NCBI GenBank assembly: GCA_016745035.1
Contig: JADGDE010000001.1
Coordinates: 968,507-1,032,506, forward strand
From: Thiotrichales bacterium
GTDB taxonomy: Bacteria; Pseudomonadota; Gammaproteobacteria; Beggiatoales; Beggiatoaceae
Direction: 5' to 3'
Length of the DNA: 64,000 bases
The stretch's first letter is position 1. Each line of letters begins with the position of its first letter. The notes beneath the pieces are model-generated. The model searched no databases. It was not told the DNA's origin and saw only the letters and a program-made list of their open reading frames with translations. Made by a program: the position numbers and the translations under genes. Positions 55,726 through 64,000 of this stretch are shown here, piece by piece.

Positions 55726-57448
55726 ATGTGGAAGGGTACAAAGTTGCCAATGTTTCTGTTTTGAGTGTTGGGGTCTGTGTTTTTGGCGACGCTTTGCTCA
55801 AAGGTTTGAAAGTTTGCCAAAATACCTGCCCCGACCAATTAGCATCATCAGCCGCATATAAGTATTGCTGTAAGTTTTGTATTTGCTGCTCAAACTCTTT
55901 GTGATTTAGGCATTGGGCTAATTGTTGCAGATTGTTTGGTGGTTTGTCACAGAAAGTCTTGCCCCAAAGCAATAATTGTTGTGCCAACATTTGTGCATCT
56001 TGTGTCTGGCAGGCTTGTTTAATTGCTTGACGGCTTAAATATAAGTTTTGTTGCGGTTTCTCAGTGACAGGCATGAGCAAACGATGAGATTGTTTATGGC
56101 TTTGCCGCCACCATAACAAAGCCGTTACTAACCAACCTAAAGCACATAAGAGGCTGATGATAAACCAAGTATTGCTAGTATCTGTTTGCACAAGTGCGAC
56201 ATCAGAGAGCTTAGGTGCAGCCGGTAGGGTTTTAGGCGTGCTAAGCACAGGGGCAGGATCAGCAGCGGCCTCTGGGCTGAGTTCTGCCACTTGAACTTCA
56301 ATGGTTTCGGCGGGTAGTTTTGTATAACGTTGTGTATCGGTTTGAGTATCCCACCAGGGAATAATCATTTCAGGTAGCGTATAAGTACCCGCTTGAGCCG
56401 GGCGCAAGGCGATTTTTTCGCCGCGCAAACCAATCAGGGTATTTTTTTGCAACTGATTATGCTGTTGGGCTTTATCAGGATAAAAACTTAAGCCATCAAT
56501 TGGCTCTAGGCTTAAGGCGGGTAGTTGTTCACTGCGCAAGCCTTGAGCTTGTAAGGTTAAATTACGGGTGATCGGTTCGCCAACCTTAAAAACAGGGTTT
56601 TGCGGCTGCCATTGGCTAAAAAGTTTAAGATTTTTTGCTGGCAACCAATATTTACCCTTAAAGGCAGCTGGCTGTGGTTTGACGGTAATTTGTAAAGATT
56701 TACTCCGCACCCGCACAGTTTTGAGGTTGTCACTAAAGCCAAAAAAACCAAAATCATTCAAGCGATTGCGTTGCCGCTTTTCGTTGTTTTGTACTTGTCC
56801 TTCAAATAATAAGGCGGGGATAACTAATTCACCACTGGTCTCAGGGAAAATGGCATATTGACGCTCTAAAACCTGATAGCGCTCACCGTTGAGTTCTGCC
56901 ACGGTTTGTTTATCTTCCCCCAAACGCACCACTTGTGCATTTTTGGGGCTAGGGTCACTTAACTGCCCGCTTTGTAAACGGGTTTTATAATGCAAGCGCA
57001 GGGTTAAATTCAGTTGCGCTTGCACATAAACACTAGGTTTATCCGTTTCTAGGCTTAAAAATAAATCTGGGCTTTCCCCCGCTGCCTGTTGTTCTTTGGC
57101 AGTGCGCACTTTTAAAATCAAAGGCTGGCTTTGTTGTTTGCCTGCGCGAATCGGCGGTATGCTTAATTGTCCTGTACGTTTGGGTGCGAGACTGATAATC
57201 CAGTCCATATGCGCTGTTTTCTCACCGTTAATGATTTGTAATTGACTGCGTTGTGAGCGGTTTAATATCTCAAAATCTTTTTCTAATACACTCAAATCGG
57301 GTTCTTGTTTTTGCTGCTCGCCACTTAGACGGACAGTTAATGTTACGGTTTCATCTTGATTAATTTGTAAGCTGTCCAAACTGGCTTCGATTGCCCCAAC
57401 CGACAAGGTGATGAGGTAAACGCTGAATGCAATTAATAATTGTCTCAT
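55724..57448 (-). CDS. batD: BatD-like protein
   Basis: 574 residues. A signal peptide (to about 20) leads to a periplasmic series of Ig-like domains beginning with ASLDSLQINQDETVTLTVRLSG and continuing with FEILNRSQRSQLQIINGEKT, the typical BatD start. A membrane helix at about 430-448 and a cytoplasmic tail follow. BatD belongs to the Bat (Bacteroides aerotolerance) set that acts with MoxR ATPases and VWA proteins; batA, batB and batC are not adjacent here. The ATG overlaps the stop of the channel gene (ATGA). Confidence 0.82.
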   Translation of the reverse strand: MRQLLIAFSVYLITLSVGAIEASLDSLQINQDETVTLTVRLSGEQQKQEPDLSVLEKDFEILNRSQRSQLQIINGEKTAHMDWIISLAPKRTGQLSIPPIRAGKQQSQPLILKVRTAKEQQAAGESPDLFLSLETDKPSVYVQAQLNLTLRLHYKTRLQSGQLSDPSPKNAQVVRLGEDKQTVAELNGERYQVLERQYAIFPETSGELVIPALLFEGQVQNNEKRQRNRLNDFGFFGFSDNLKTVRVRSKSLQITVKPQPAAFKGKYWLPAKNLKLFSQWQPQNPVFKVGEPITRNLTLQAQGLRSEQLPALSLEPIDGLSFYPDKAQQHNQLQKNTLIGLRGEKIALRPAQAGTYTLPEMIIPWWDTQTDTQRYTKLPAETIEVQVAELSPEAAADPAPVLSTPKTLPAAPKLSDVALVQTDTSNTWFIISLLCALGWLVTALLWWRQSHKQSHRLLMPVTEKPQQNLYLSRQAIKQACQTQDAQMLAQQLLLWGKTFCDKPPNNLQQLAQCLNHKEFEQQIQNLQQYLYAADDANWSGQVFWQTFKPLSKASPKTQTPTLKTETLATLYPST

Positions 57449-58515
57449 TGGCTAAACCATACTTTTCTAAGTTCGTCATAACGCCCTGATTCTTTCACCG
57501 ACAGCAGAGCCTGATTAATTGTTTCCATAATAGGGTTTTGATTTAGACTTGCAAATGCCAAAATCTGATAATCAAAACGATTGCCCACAATTCGCAAGCC
57601 CTCGGCGCTAGGATGATGGTGGACAAAATAATGTAGATGGGGAGCATCATAAATTATCGCGTCGATTTCATGCCCTTTTAAAGCTTGTGCCGCCGAAACT
57701 AAATTAGGATAGGTTTGTGTTTGTAAATGGCGTTTGTTGGCGCTGTCTTCGCTGGTGGTATTGATGACTACGCCTACTTGTTGTTTAAATAAATCCGTAG
57801 GGCTTTGAACATGCCCATGTAGTTTCATGGTCGTCAAGCTTGAGGAAAGTTCAGAAATGAAAATACCAAATAAAGGCAAGGAGAAAATAATAATAATAAT
57901 GGTGACAAAACGCCCAAAGGGTTTGGCAGGTGAAAAATCCCCATAGCCAACGGTGCTAGCGGTGACAATGACCCAATAAATGCCTTGCCCTACACCTTGG
58001 AAATAATTATCGCTAAAGCTGTCTTTGCCTTTTTCAGCAAACCAAATAATATGCCCAGAGACGATGATCAAAATCACCACACTCAGCAGCAAACCTTTAA
58101 ACAAAAACTGACTGCCGCCAGCAAACACGCTTTTTAACACACTAAATAAGCTAACCTGAGTTTGTTCCAGCAACAAAATATCCAAACCGCTGTAATAACT
58201 CGGGTGGGAAAAATCAAAAGTTTTTTCGCGTTTAGCCGTTTGGCTAATGCCACCGATGGCTAAATCCACTTCCCCATTTGCTAAGGCATCGAGCTTAGTT
58301 TGCACGCCTTCATAAATTTTAAATTCAAATTCCAATTGGGCTTGCTCGGCGAGTAAATGCCATAAATCAATCGAAAACCCGCGTGGTGCTTGTCCCTCGG
58401 ATAAAATCACAAAGGGGCTAAAATCACTGATAGCAACGCGCAGCTGTCTGGGCGTATCACTTAATGCTATGCTAGAAAAGCTGAAAAATAGGACTAAAGA
58501 AAGGAGAAAGCGCAT
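57445..58515 (-). CDS. ionotropic glutamate receptor-like channel (GluR0 type)
   Basis: 356 residues from the ATG at 58515; a TTG two codons upstream is not needed. A signal peptide (to about 20) precedes a two-lobe ligand domain split by a channel. The S1 lobe (about 23-118) has RVAISDFSPFVI, NGEVDLAIGGIS and the ligand-carboxylate arginine in TAKREKTFDFS. M1 is at about 140-160, and a pore loop with the potassium filter TVGYGD lies at about 188-193. M2 follows (about 203-222), then the S2 lobe with EIDAIIYDAPHLHYF. This is the GluR0 arrangement: a ligand-gated potassium channel. The ligand is probably an amino acid. It is translationally coupled to batD. Confidence 0.88.
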   Translation of the reverse strand: MRFLLSLVLFFSFSSIALSDTPRQLRVAISDFSPFVILSEGQAPRGFSIDLWHLLAEQAQLEFEFKIYEGVQTKLDALANGEVDLAIGGISQTAKREKTFDFSHPSYYSGLDILLLEQTQVSLFSVLKSVFAGGSQFLFKGLLLSVVILIIVSGHIIWFAEKGKDSFSDNYFQGVGQGIYWVIVTASTVGYGDFSPAKPFGRFVTIIIIIFSLPLFGIFISELSSSLTTMKLHGHVQSPTDLFKQQVGVVINTTSEDSANKRHLQTQTYPNLVSAAQALKGHEIDAIIYDAPHLHYFVHHHPSAEGLRIVGNRFDYQILAFASLNQNPIMETINQALLSVKESGRYDELRKVWFSQ

Positions 58516-58527
58516 AGACAAATAAGC

Positions 58528-59358
58528 TTAGCGCATGGCTTGGCATTGAGGGCAAAAATAACTGCCCCGTTGCCCAAGACGTATTTGCTCTACACTTTGC
58601 TTGCAAATAAGGCAAGGTTCGCCAGCACGACCATAGACCTGTAAAGACTGTTTAAAATACCCCGGCTTACCATCGCTTTGGCGAAAATCACGCAAACTCG
58701 TGCCACCTTGTTCAATCGCGGCTTGTAATACCGCCACGACAGCAGTGACCAAACGCTGGTACGCGGCCTCAGATACCGTACCTGCCGCTTGTGCTGGGTG
58801 AATTTTGGCTTGAAATAGACTTTCACTGGCATAGATATTCCCTACACCAACAACTTGATGACTATCCATGAGAAAATTTTTCACCGCTTGGCGTTTATTC
58901 TGCGCGCGCTGATATAAATAGGCAGCATCAAAGTCTGTACTTAATGGCTCTACGCCCAATCGGGTGATTAATTCGTGTTGTTGCCAGTCATATGTGGATA
59001 AAACCGCGCCAAAACGTCTAGGGTCGTGATAACGCAAAATTAAACCATTGTCTAAAACCCAATCAATATGATCGTGTTTTTTTAGTGCAATACTTTTATC
59101 CACTAAACGCAAATTGCCTGACATACCCAGATGGATAATTAAAAAACGGACATCAGCTTCGCGTTCACATGGCAAGATAAGATATTTACCTCGACGTAGC
59201 ACATCAGTGATACGCCTGCCTTCAAGCTGTTGGTTTAAATCAGCAGGCACAGCCCAACGCAAACGTGATTCACGCACGACAACTTGTGCAATATTTTGCC
59301 CTTGCACATGCGGAAAAATACCACGACGGGTGGTTTCGACTTCAGGTAATTCGGGCAT
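58528..59358 (-). CDS. mutM: formamidopyrimidine-DNA glycosylase
   Basis: 276 residues from [13 protein letters not shown]; Pro2 is the catalytic nucleophile and Glu3 a general acid, so this start is certain. A second motif, RRGKYLIL, carries the conserved lysine, and the C-terminal zinc finger is CLICKQ...YFCPQCQ. It removes 8-oxoguanine and ring-opened purines from DNA. The ATG overlaps the rppH stop (TGATG). Confidence 0.97.
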   Translation of the reverse strand: MPELPEVETTRRGIFPHVQGQNIAQVVVRESRLRWAVPADLNQQLEGRRITDVLRRGKYLILPCEREADVRFLIIHLGMSGNLRLVDKSIALKKHDHIDWVLDNGLILRYHDPRRFGAVLSTYDWQQHELITRLGVEPLSTDFDAAYLYQRAQNKRQAVKNFLMDSHQVVGVGNIYASESLFQAKIHPAQAAGTVSEAAYQRLVTAVVAVLQAAIEQGGTSLRDFRQSDGKPGYFKQSLQVYGRAGEPCLICKQSVEQIRLGQRGSYFCPQCQAMR

Positions 59359-59891
59359 CAGCGCTGGGCAATACGACAATAAGGTGAGCGGCGTAAACGT
59401 CGTCTAGGTGGTTTGTTATGTTGTTCCAGTAAAGGCGAGAGTTCTTGCAGGGCTTCGCGATAAACTTGGCGTTTAAAAAACACCACTTCACGCAAAGGAT
59501 ACCAATAATTGACCCAGCGCCAACTGTCAAATTCAGGAGTGTGCCCGTGGTCTAAACAAAGTTTATTTTCATCACTGATCAAGCGCAGCATAAACCAACG
59601 TTGTTTTTGTCCAATACAGACAGGTTTTTTGTGTTTACGGATTAAATAATGTGGCAATTGATAATACAACCAACGCTGGGTGCAACCAATCACTTCCACA
59701 TGTTCAGGCTTAAGCCCGACTTCCTCATCTAACTCTCGAAATAAAGCCTGTTCGGGGGTTTCATGAGCTTGAATACCGCCTTGAGGAAATTGCCAAGCAT
59801 TTTGCCCGATACGTTTAGCCCAAAGCACCTTGCCTTGCTCATTGCTGAGAATAATGCCCACATTGGGACGAAAACCGTCACTGTCGATCAT
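59358..59891 (-). CDS. rppH: RNA pyrophosphohydrolase
   Basis: 177 residues from [14 protein letters not shown], the canonical family start; an upstream extension of 21 residues is not typical. The Nudix box begins [13 protein letters not shown] and continues RELDEEVGL. It removes pyrophosphate from the 5' end of RNAs and so triggers decay. It is followed by mutM with a one-base overlap. A 450-bp non-coding region with one MITE lies upstream. Confidence 0.94.
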   Translation of the reverse strand: MIDSDGFRPNVGIILSNEQGKVLWAKRIGQNAWQFPQGGIQAHETPEQALFRELDEEVGLKPEHVEVIGCTQRWLYYQLPHYLIRKHKKPVCIGQKQRWFMLRLISDENKLCLDHGHTPEFDSWRWVNYWYPLREVVFFKRQVYREALQELSPLLEQHNKPPRRRLRRSPYCRIAQR

Positions 59892-60340
59892 GATACAACT
59901 AACCTTTTTTAACATCTGTAGGCTAAGTTGAAAAATCCTCAGTACATAGAACACCGCGCCAATATTTTTATTAAAGTGGCGACATGATAGTGAAACAATG
60001 AAAGTGACTTAAATCGCTAAGGAACTGCATTCAACTTCAGCTCAGATTGTATAAATTTATCCATTAACGATATTATATGCGATCTGAGCCAAAAAGGGGC
60101 TGTCATCCTTTATCATTTTAACTGATGTTACGCAAAGGCTAAATATCACTAGGCAGCTGGAAAATCACGCTATTGTGATAGAAACTGACTTAGTGCATCG
60201 CATCAGGCTTTAATAAATTAGAAAAAAACAAATATAAATCCACAGCTTAGATAATAACTACTTACCATAAACTTGTCCGAATTTAATCTTGATATGGGGT
60301 ATGTGTTCTCTTTTTTAGCAAGCTGTCTTAAGCGTTTTTT
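59892..60340. other. intergenic region upstream of rppH
   Basis: It holds one short MITE (60122-60206). The rest is AT-rich with no reading frame that I would call a gene. Confidence 0.6.
60122..60206. repeat. short MITE-like element (85 bp)
   Basis: It runs from CTGATGTTACGCA to TGCATCGCATCAG and has the same internal deletion as 27077-27162. The flanks (CATTTTAA and GCTTTAAT) are only partly alike. Confidence 0.85.
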
Positions 60341-60859
60341 CTAACCGTGCAATTGAGGCGGGGCTGCAATTTGTTCTTGATACAATTCAAAGGTTTTTTC
60401 TAATCCGTTAATTTTAACCGTATAAGCACCAGCTTTTAAACCCATCAATGGCAGAGGAATAATATGTTGTTGTGCACAAGCGCTGTGTTGGGGATGGTTT
60501 TCATCACTGCGCAGTTGAATTTGAAATTCGTGTTCGATTTGTTCGTGCAAGACTTCAACGACGCTGCGGCAATCATTACTGCTGACAATTGCATTGATTT
60601 GCGTAGGAAATCCGGCACTTTCTTGTAAAGATAAGCCTTGGGGAATAATTAATTTATCGTCAACAGCTTTAGGGACTTGTTTTGCTGTGTGACTAAGGGC
60701 GATTTGTGGGCTTGCAAGGGAGGTTTGATTTTGTGGTGCGTTTTGGATCTGGTGCGGTGAAAATGCGGCGGCGGCTTTGGTGTTGGTGTTTGATGAGGCG
60801 CAGGATAAACTGAGCATCGCCCAAGCTATCAAGAATAAAAAACGCAATTGCAATATCAT
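60341..60859 (-). CDS. hypothetical lipoprotein
   Basis: 172 residues. A signal peptide ends in the lipobox LSLSC (Cys at about residue 20). A low-complexity Ala/Gln/Asn-rich region follows to about 55, then a folded part with AGFPTQINAIVSSNDC...VVEVLHEQIEHE, where two or three cysteines could pair. The family is not recognised. The ATG overlaps the upstream OB-fold gene stop (ATGA), so the two are coupled and it is probably the last gene of the ccm-linked operon. Confidence 0.7.
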   Translation of the reverse strand: MILQLRFLFLIAWAMLSLSCASSNTNTKAAAAFSPHQIQNAPQNQTSLASPQIALSHTAKQVPKAVDDKLIIPQGLSLQESAGFPTQINAIVSSNDCRSVVEVLHEQIEHEFQIQLRSDENHPQHSACAQQHIIPLPLMGLKAGAYTVKINGLEKTFELYQEQIAAPPQLHG

Positions 60860-61467
60860 ATATCTCCCCCAGATATGGTCGGATCAGGCACGACCTCATA
60901 GGTGTTTTGTGCCTCATCGTAATCTATAATTAAAGCGCGGCTGCCTTTTTTTAAGTTATTCGGTACATCTGCCTGTACGTTAAGTAGTAAACCTGCGCCT
61001 TTGTCATCATAACTCGCTTGCCCAAATTTATTGTCCACACGAGTTGTGGTGATAATACAGATTTTTCCACGTAAAGCAAGCCCTCCAACAGCGCCTCCAC
61101 TGACACCTGTTAGTGCAGAAAGTTGCTTTTGCCACGGCTTTAAGGTGCGTAGTGTTAGCCATGATCCTAGCCCAAAGCCGAGAGCTAGGGCGATCATGCC
61201 AAGCAACAGCTGTAAGCTAAAAATATCTAATGGAATAATGAGATAATGGGTTGCTAGCATTAATAGCAGCCAACTATAAAAACTGAATAGCGTTAACGAA
61301 ATCGCAACGGGCACACCCGCTATCCCTAAAAATCCCTCGCCTTCACCAAAATCAGGAATACCATCAATATCCAGTAAGCCTAATAAAACTACCAACCAAT
61401 ATAGCAAGACCAATGCCAGCAAGAAGCTGGCAATATTGGCAGGGAATGTCAGCAAGGTGGTAAACAT
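60856..61467 (-). CDS. DUF1449/YqiJ-like OB-fold membrane protein
   Basis: 203 residues. Membrane helices at about 12-32, 45-75 and 82-105 are followed by a soluble C-terminal OB-fold, beginning LRGKICIITTTRVDNKFGQA and ending ALIIDYDEAQNTYEVVPDP. This matches the YqiJ/NfeD-related family, whose members work next to flotillin-like proteins; no flotillin is adjacent here. TAATG overlap links it to ccmI. Confidence 0.75.
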   Translation of the reverse strand: MFTTLLTFPANIASFLLALVLLYWLVVLLGLLDIDGIPDFGEGEGFLGIAGVPVAISLTLFSFYSWLLLMLATHYLIIPLDIFSLQLLLGMIALALGFGLGSWLTLRTLKPWQKQLSALTGVSGGAVGGLALRGKICIITTTRVDNKFGQASYDDKGAGLLLNVQADVPNNLKKGSRALIIDYDEAQNTYEVVPDPTISGGDI

Positions 61468-62771
61468 TAGCGTTGTTGGTTAATGATCACTTCAACAACC
61501 GCATCGAGTTCTTTCCAGCGTACAGGCGGGCTTTGTCCAATCAAATCACCTGATTCTGGCATCGCTTGTCCTGAGGCAGAGATGCGCGCGAGTAAAACCA
61601 CTTCATCAAATTTATCCAAGGACATGGTTGGCATCATTGCCATGCTGCTATCGAGGCTCACTTGTACAGGCAAATCCTTAGCTTGTTTGCGCACGATAGC
61701 CAGTGGCATTTTTGGCCCTTGCAAGGCTTGTGCGTAGACAAATAAGGTATGTTCAGGGTTCATTTTAGCTTGCATTTCTGGGCTAATGCTCACCGATACA
61801 TGCACCGCTTTGGTCTCGCTATTGTTGTCAGTCGTTGCTGTTGTTGCCGCTGTAACTGGGCTAACAGCAGTATTGGTGTTGGCAACTGCATCTGCTGGTG
61901 TATGTTGTCCTAAACGCATTTCCAATTTTGCAACTTGTGCAGCCAAAGTTTGGTATTCCTCAGAGCCTGGAGGCGCATTGTCCCGGGCTTTGCGCCATAA
62001 GACAATCGCTTGGTCGAAGTCCTCAGCTTTGTAGGCGGCAACACCGCTTAACCATAGGGCATTGACGTTTTTAGGTTCAAGTTTTAAGGCACGCGCCAAC
62101 ATTTCAGAGGGTTCACCACTCAAGTCAGCATCACGACTGAGCGCAAGTGATTCGGCATAGGCAACTAACAAATTAGCATCGGCTAAAGGATTCCTATCAA
62201 TGGATTTTTTGTAAGCTTTGCTGGCCTCTGCTTGTTTGTCCATCATTTGATAAGCCCGCCCCAGCATCATCCAGCCTTCAGCATCATCAGGTTTTTCGGC
62301 AAGACGTTGTTCCAGTTTGAGGATCATTTCATCCATACTCGGTGCGGTGCGTTGAGAGCCGCCCATGTTGCCAGCACTATTGCCGTGTGCTGCTTGTTGC
62401 TCAAAGGCTTGTGGTGAGCCAATTTCTTGATACAAAAAAATCGCAAAAACCGGTAGAAGCAACACTAACGTCCAGACAACCACAGGATGGCTGCGACGTT
62501 GGCTTAAGGTCTCAGGGCGATCGAGCTCGTGTAATAAGCGCCGTTGTAATTCATTTTTTTGCTCAGTTAAGGCATTGCGCTCCAGTTCGGTTTGCGCTTT
62601 TTCTGCTGCGTTATCGAGTTCACTCAAGCGTTCTTTATATAAGCTGATATTAGCTTTGCGCTGTGCATCTTCGCCAATAGGTTCAAGGTTTTGTTTGCGT
62701 AGCAAACTCGGCATCACAAATGCCAATGCCAGCAAGGTCAATAAAGTGGCTAAAATCCAAAATGTGGTCAT
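61467..62771 (-). CDS. ccmI: c-type cytochrome biogenesis protein CcmI
   Basis: 434 residues. An N-terminal membrane helix (about 4-22) is followed by a coiled coil (ERLSELDNAAEKAQTELERN) and a second helix (about 97-115). A TPR domain lies at about 145-275 (AEGWMMLGRAYQMMDKQAEAS and later AYKAEDFDQAIVLW). The C-terminal part is the CcmI/CycH IgF-like region. It passes apocytochrome c to the haem-lyase complex. It is in operon with ccmH upstream. Confidence 0.9.
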   Translation of the reverse strand: MTTFWILATLLTLLALAFVMPSLLRKQNLEPIGEDAQRKANISLYKERLSELDNAAEKAQTELERNALTEQKNELQRRLLHELDRPETLSQRRSHPVVVWTLVLLLPVFAIFLYQEIGSPQAFEQQAAHGNSAGNMGGSQRTAPSMDEMILKLEQRLAEKPDDAEGWMMLGRAYQMMDKQAEASKAYKKSIDRNPLADANLLVAYAESLALSRDADLSGEPSEMLARALKLEPKNVNALWLSGVAAYKAEDFDQAIVLWRKARDNAPPGSEEYQTLAAQVAKLEMRLGQHTPADAVANTNTAVSPVTAATTATTDNNSETKAVHVSVSISPEMQAKMNPEHTLFVYAQALQGPKMPLAIVRKQAKDLPVQVSLDSSMAMMPTMSLDKFDEVVLLARISASGQAMPESGDLIGQSPPVRWKELDAVVEVIINQQR

Positions 62772-62783
62772 CAGGTTATCCTT

Positions 62784-63263
62784 TTATTTTTTGTCGTCGT
62801 CTGCAAGCAAGGCATCTAGGCGCTTTTGTTCATCTTCACTGAGGCGAGAACCCGATGTGCGGGTTTCTTGTCCGTGGCGACGCAGAAAATACATCAATGC
62901 TAAGAGGGCTAAAATCAGCAACACATAAGGACCTATCCATAGGGGATAGGTTTTTTCTTCCATCGCTGGGCGGTATAAAACAAAGTCACCATAACGTTTG
63001 ACCAGAAAAGCTTTAATTTCTTCATCACTTTTACCCGAGACAAACAGTTCTTTGACCTCGTCACGTAAATCTTGTGCCAAAGAGGCATTTGAGTCGGCTA
63101 AGGACTGATTTTGGCAGACCACACAACGCAATTCAGCGAGTAAGTCCCAAAAACGAGCATCGGCTTCGGCAGTGCCTAAATCAGTTGGGTTTTTATCCAC
63201 GGCAGCAGCCATTGCACTATAAAAAAGCGCAATGAATAAAATCCAGTGTTTGATAAAACGCAT
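62784..63263 (-). CDS. ccmH: cytochrome c-type biogenesis protein CcmH
   Basis: 159 residues. A signal peptide (to about 21) and the redox motif LRCVVCQNQSLADSNA, with the CxxC pair, are diagnostic. A membrane helix (about 108-127) and a short polar tail follow. CcmH reduces apocytochrome disulfides before haem ligation. It is between a retropepsin-like protease gene and ccmI, with close spacing on both sides. Confidence 0.95.
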   Translation of the reverse strand: MRFIKHWILFIALFYSAMAAAVDKNPTDLGTAEADARFWDLLAELRCVVCQNQSLADSNASLAQDLRDEVKELFVSGKSDEEIKAFLVKRYGDFVLYRPAMEEKTYPLWIGPYVLLILALLALMYFLRRHGQETRTSGSRLSEDEQKRLDALLADDDKK

Positions 63264-63271
63264 GGTATTCC

Positions 63272-63916
63272 CTAAGGTTGATAAAGTTTGAGGAGTCGGT
63301 TACTTTGGCGCATATCTAAGCGTCCTAAAAAGCTCATACCGAGCAATAATTCATCATTGTCATAACTGGCTTGTACCAAAGCCTCGACCCGTTTGAGGGT
63401 AATATGACCAATTCGGACACTATCAAGTGTCACCACATAGGCGTGAACCGTGCCATTAGCGGTACTCACAGGCACAGTACGCGCACCATCAATGCTGACA
63501 CCAAAATGTTTAGCATGGGAGAGATTCATCGCCACACTGCTCGCGCCGGTGTCAATTAAAAAACGGGTGGGAAAACCATTGACCCAGCCGTGGCTGCTAT
63601 ACATACCGCCACGATCGGCCGAAATCACCACAGCTTGTTTATTTTTTGCCGCTTTGTGATGGGCTTTAGTGCGATTGTCTAAGTATAAAGGCTGCACTTT
63701 GCCCTCATAACGGATCACGGCTTTTTCACTGTCGGCTTTTAATAAGGTCACGCCTGCTTTGGTTTGTCCACGTTTAAGCATGTGTTGTTTGCCATCAATT
63801 TCTAATAAAGCTTGTTTATCAAACAAGGCTTTAACAAACACGCGCGGGGCGGCGACAACACTGTGACTCAGCGTCGATAATAGGTATAAAGATAATAATA
63901 GCGCTCGAAAAAACAT
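63272..63916 (-). CDS. retropepsin-like aspartic protease (TIGR02281-like)
   Basis: 214 residues from MFFRALLLSLYLL; an upstream start at 63967 adds a basic leader that would hide the signal peptide. A signal peptide (to about 23) is followed by a beta-rich region and the catalytic motif FLIDTGASS, then MNLSHAKHFGV and a second half-site LLLGMSFLGRLDM. It is a single-lobe, dimeric, periplasmic protease of the clan AA type. Substrate unknown. It is the first gene of the ccm run as far as visible. Confidence 0.82.
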   Translation of the reverse strand: MFFRALLLSLYLLSTLSHSVVAAPRVFVKALFDKQALLEIDGKQHMLKRGQTKAGVTLLKADSEKAVIRYEGKVQPLYLDNRTKAHHKAAKNKQAVVISADRGGMYSSHGWVNGFPTRFLIDTGASSVAMNLSHAKHFGVSIDGARTVPVSTANGTVHAYVVTLDSVRIGHITLKRVEALVQASYDNDELLLGMSFLGRLDMRQSNRLLKLYQP

Positions 63917-64000
63917 CCGGCTATTTTGCCGTGTTTTGTGGCGTTTGACTAGAGGATAATCAGGCATTACTAAAAAACAGCTATATTAGGCTTGATTTCA

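Overview
The window looks like chromosomal DNA of a gammaproteobacterium, most likely a chemolithoautotrophic relative of the Beggiatoa/Thiotrichales group. This is inferred from gene content, not from a search. The indications are a Calvin-cycle-type cluster tkt-gap-pgk-pyk-fba, a CbbQ/NorQ-type AAA+ ATPase, an LCIB-like carbonic anhydrase candidate, exosortase H, the cytochrome c maturation genes ccmH and ccmI, and many short palindromic mobile repeats between the genes.

Layout. 0-5.3 kb (mostly minus strand): AI-2E-type permease, LCIB-like protein, then YfiR and a TonB-dependent receptor facing two consecutive hybrid histidine kinases (5.4-9.1 kb, plus strand). 9.1-16.1 kb: an island bounded by two 106-bp direct copies of the 3' end of the second kinase gene. 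It carries a 36-residue-repeat secreted protein, a GATM/SxtG-type amidinotransferase, a VioC-like Fe/2-oxoglutarate oxygenase, a ThrB/APH-type kinase and a P-type ATPase lacking the metal-binding CPC motif. 16.4-20.7 kb: initiator tRNA-fMet, GT2 glycosyltransferase, M50 protease-HlyD fusion, PDC-sensor protein. 21-28.3 kb: the central carbon cluster. 28.4-29.9 kb: two accessory genes (one SLATT-like) between two near-identical terminators. 30-33 kb: glyQ-glyS. 33.5-40.2 kb: DUF6717-like gene and a 2022-residue secreted protein with two sets of seven calcium loops. 40.3-49.1 kb: recB, BON lipoprotein, SDR, dam, ubiX, xrtH with its membrane partner, and a cbbQ-like gene. 49.3-51.7 kb: a DUF4209/HEPN-like gene, then a small gene whose stop codon lies in an integron attC-like site. 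52-55.7 kb: acpH beside a membrane-anchored acyl-carrier-like protein, a TIGR04283-type glycosyltransferase, and glnA with two NtrC boxes and a sigma-54 promoter. 55.7-64 kb (minus strand): batD, a prokaryotic ionotropic-glutamate-receptor-like channel, mutM, rppH, and a run of retropepsin-like protease, ccmH, ccmI, OB-fold membrane protein and lipoprotein.

Three mobile features stand out. First, a MITE-like family (13-bp inverted ends starting CTGATGTTACGCA; 85-131 bp; 8-bp target duplications, consensus TTATTTAA) recurs across the window, often at stop codons. Second, the amidinotransferase/oxygenase/kinase/P-type-ATPase island has the duplicated-gene-end signature of an inserted module and is the best candidate here for an undescribed pathway (a guanidino or amino-acid-derived metabolite). 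Third, the attC-like site shows that part of the 51-kb region arrived as an integron cassette.
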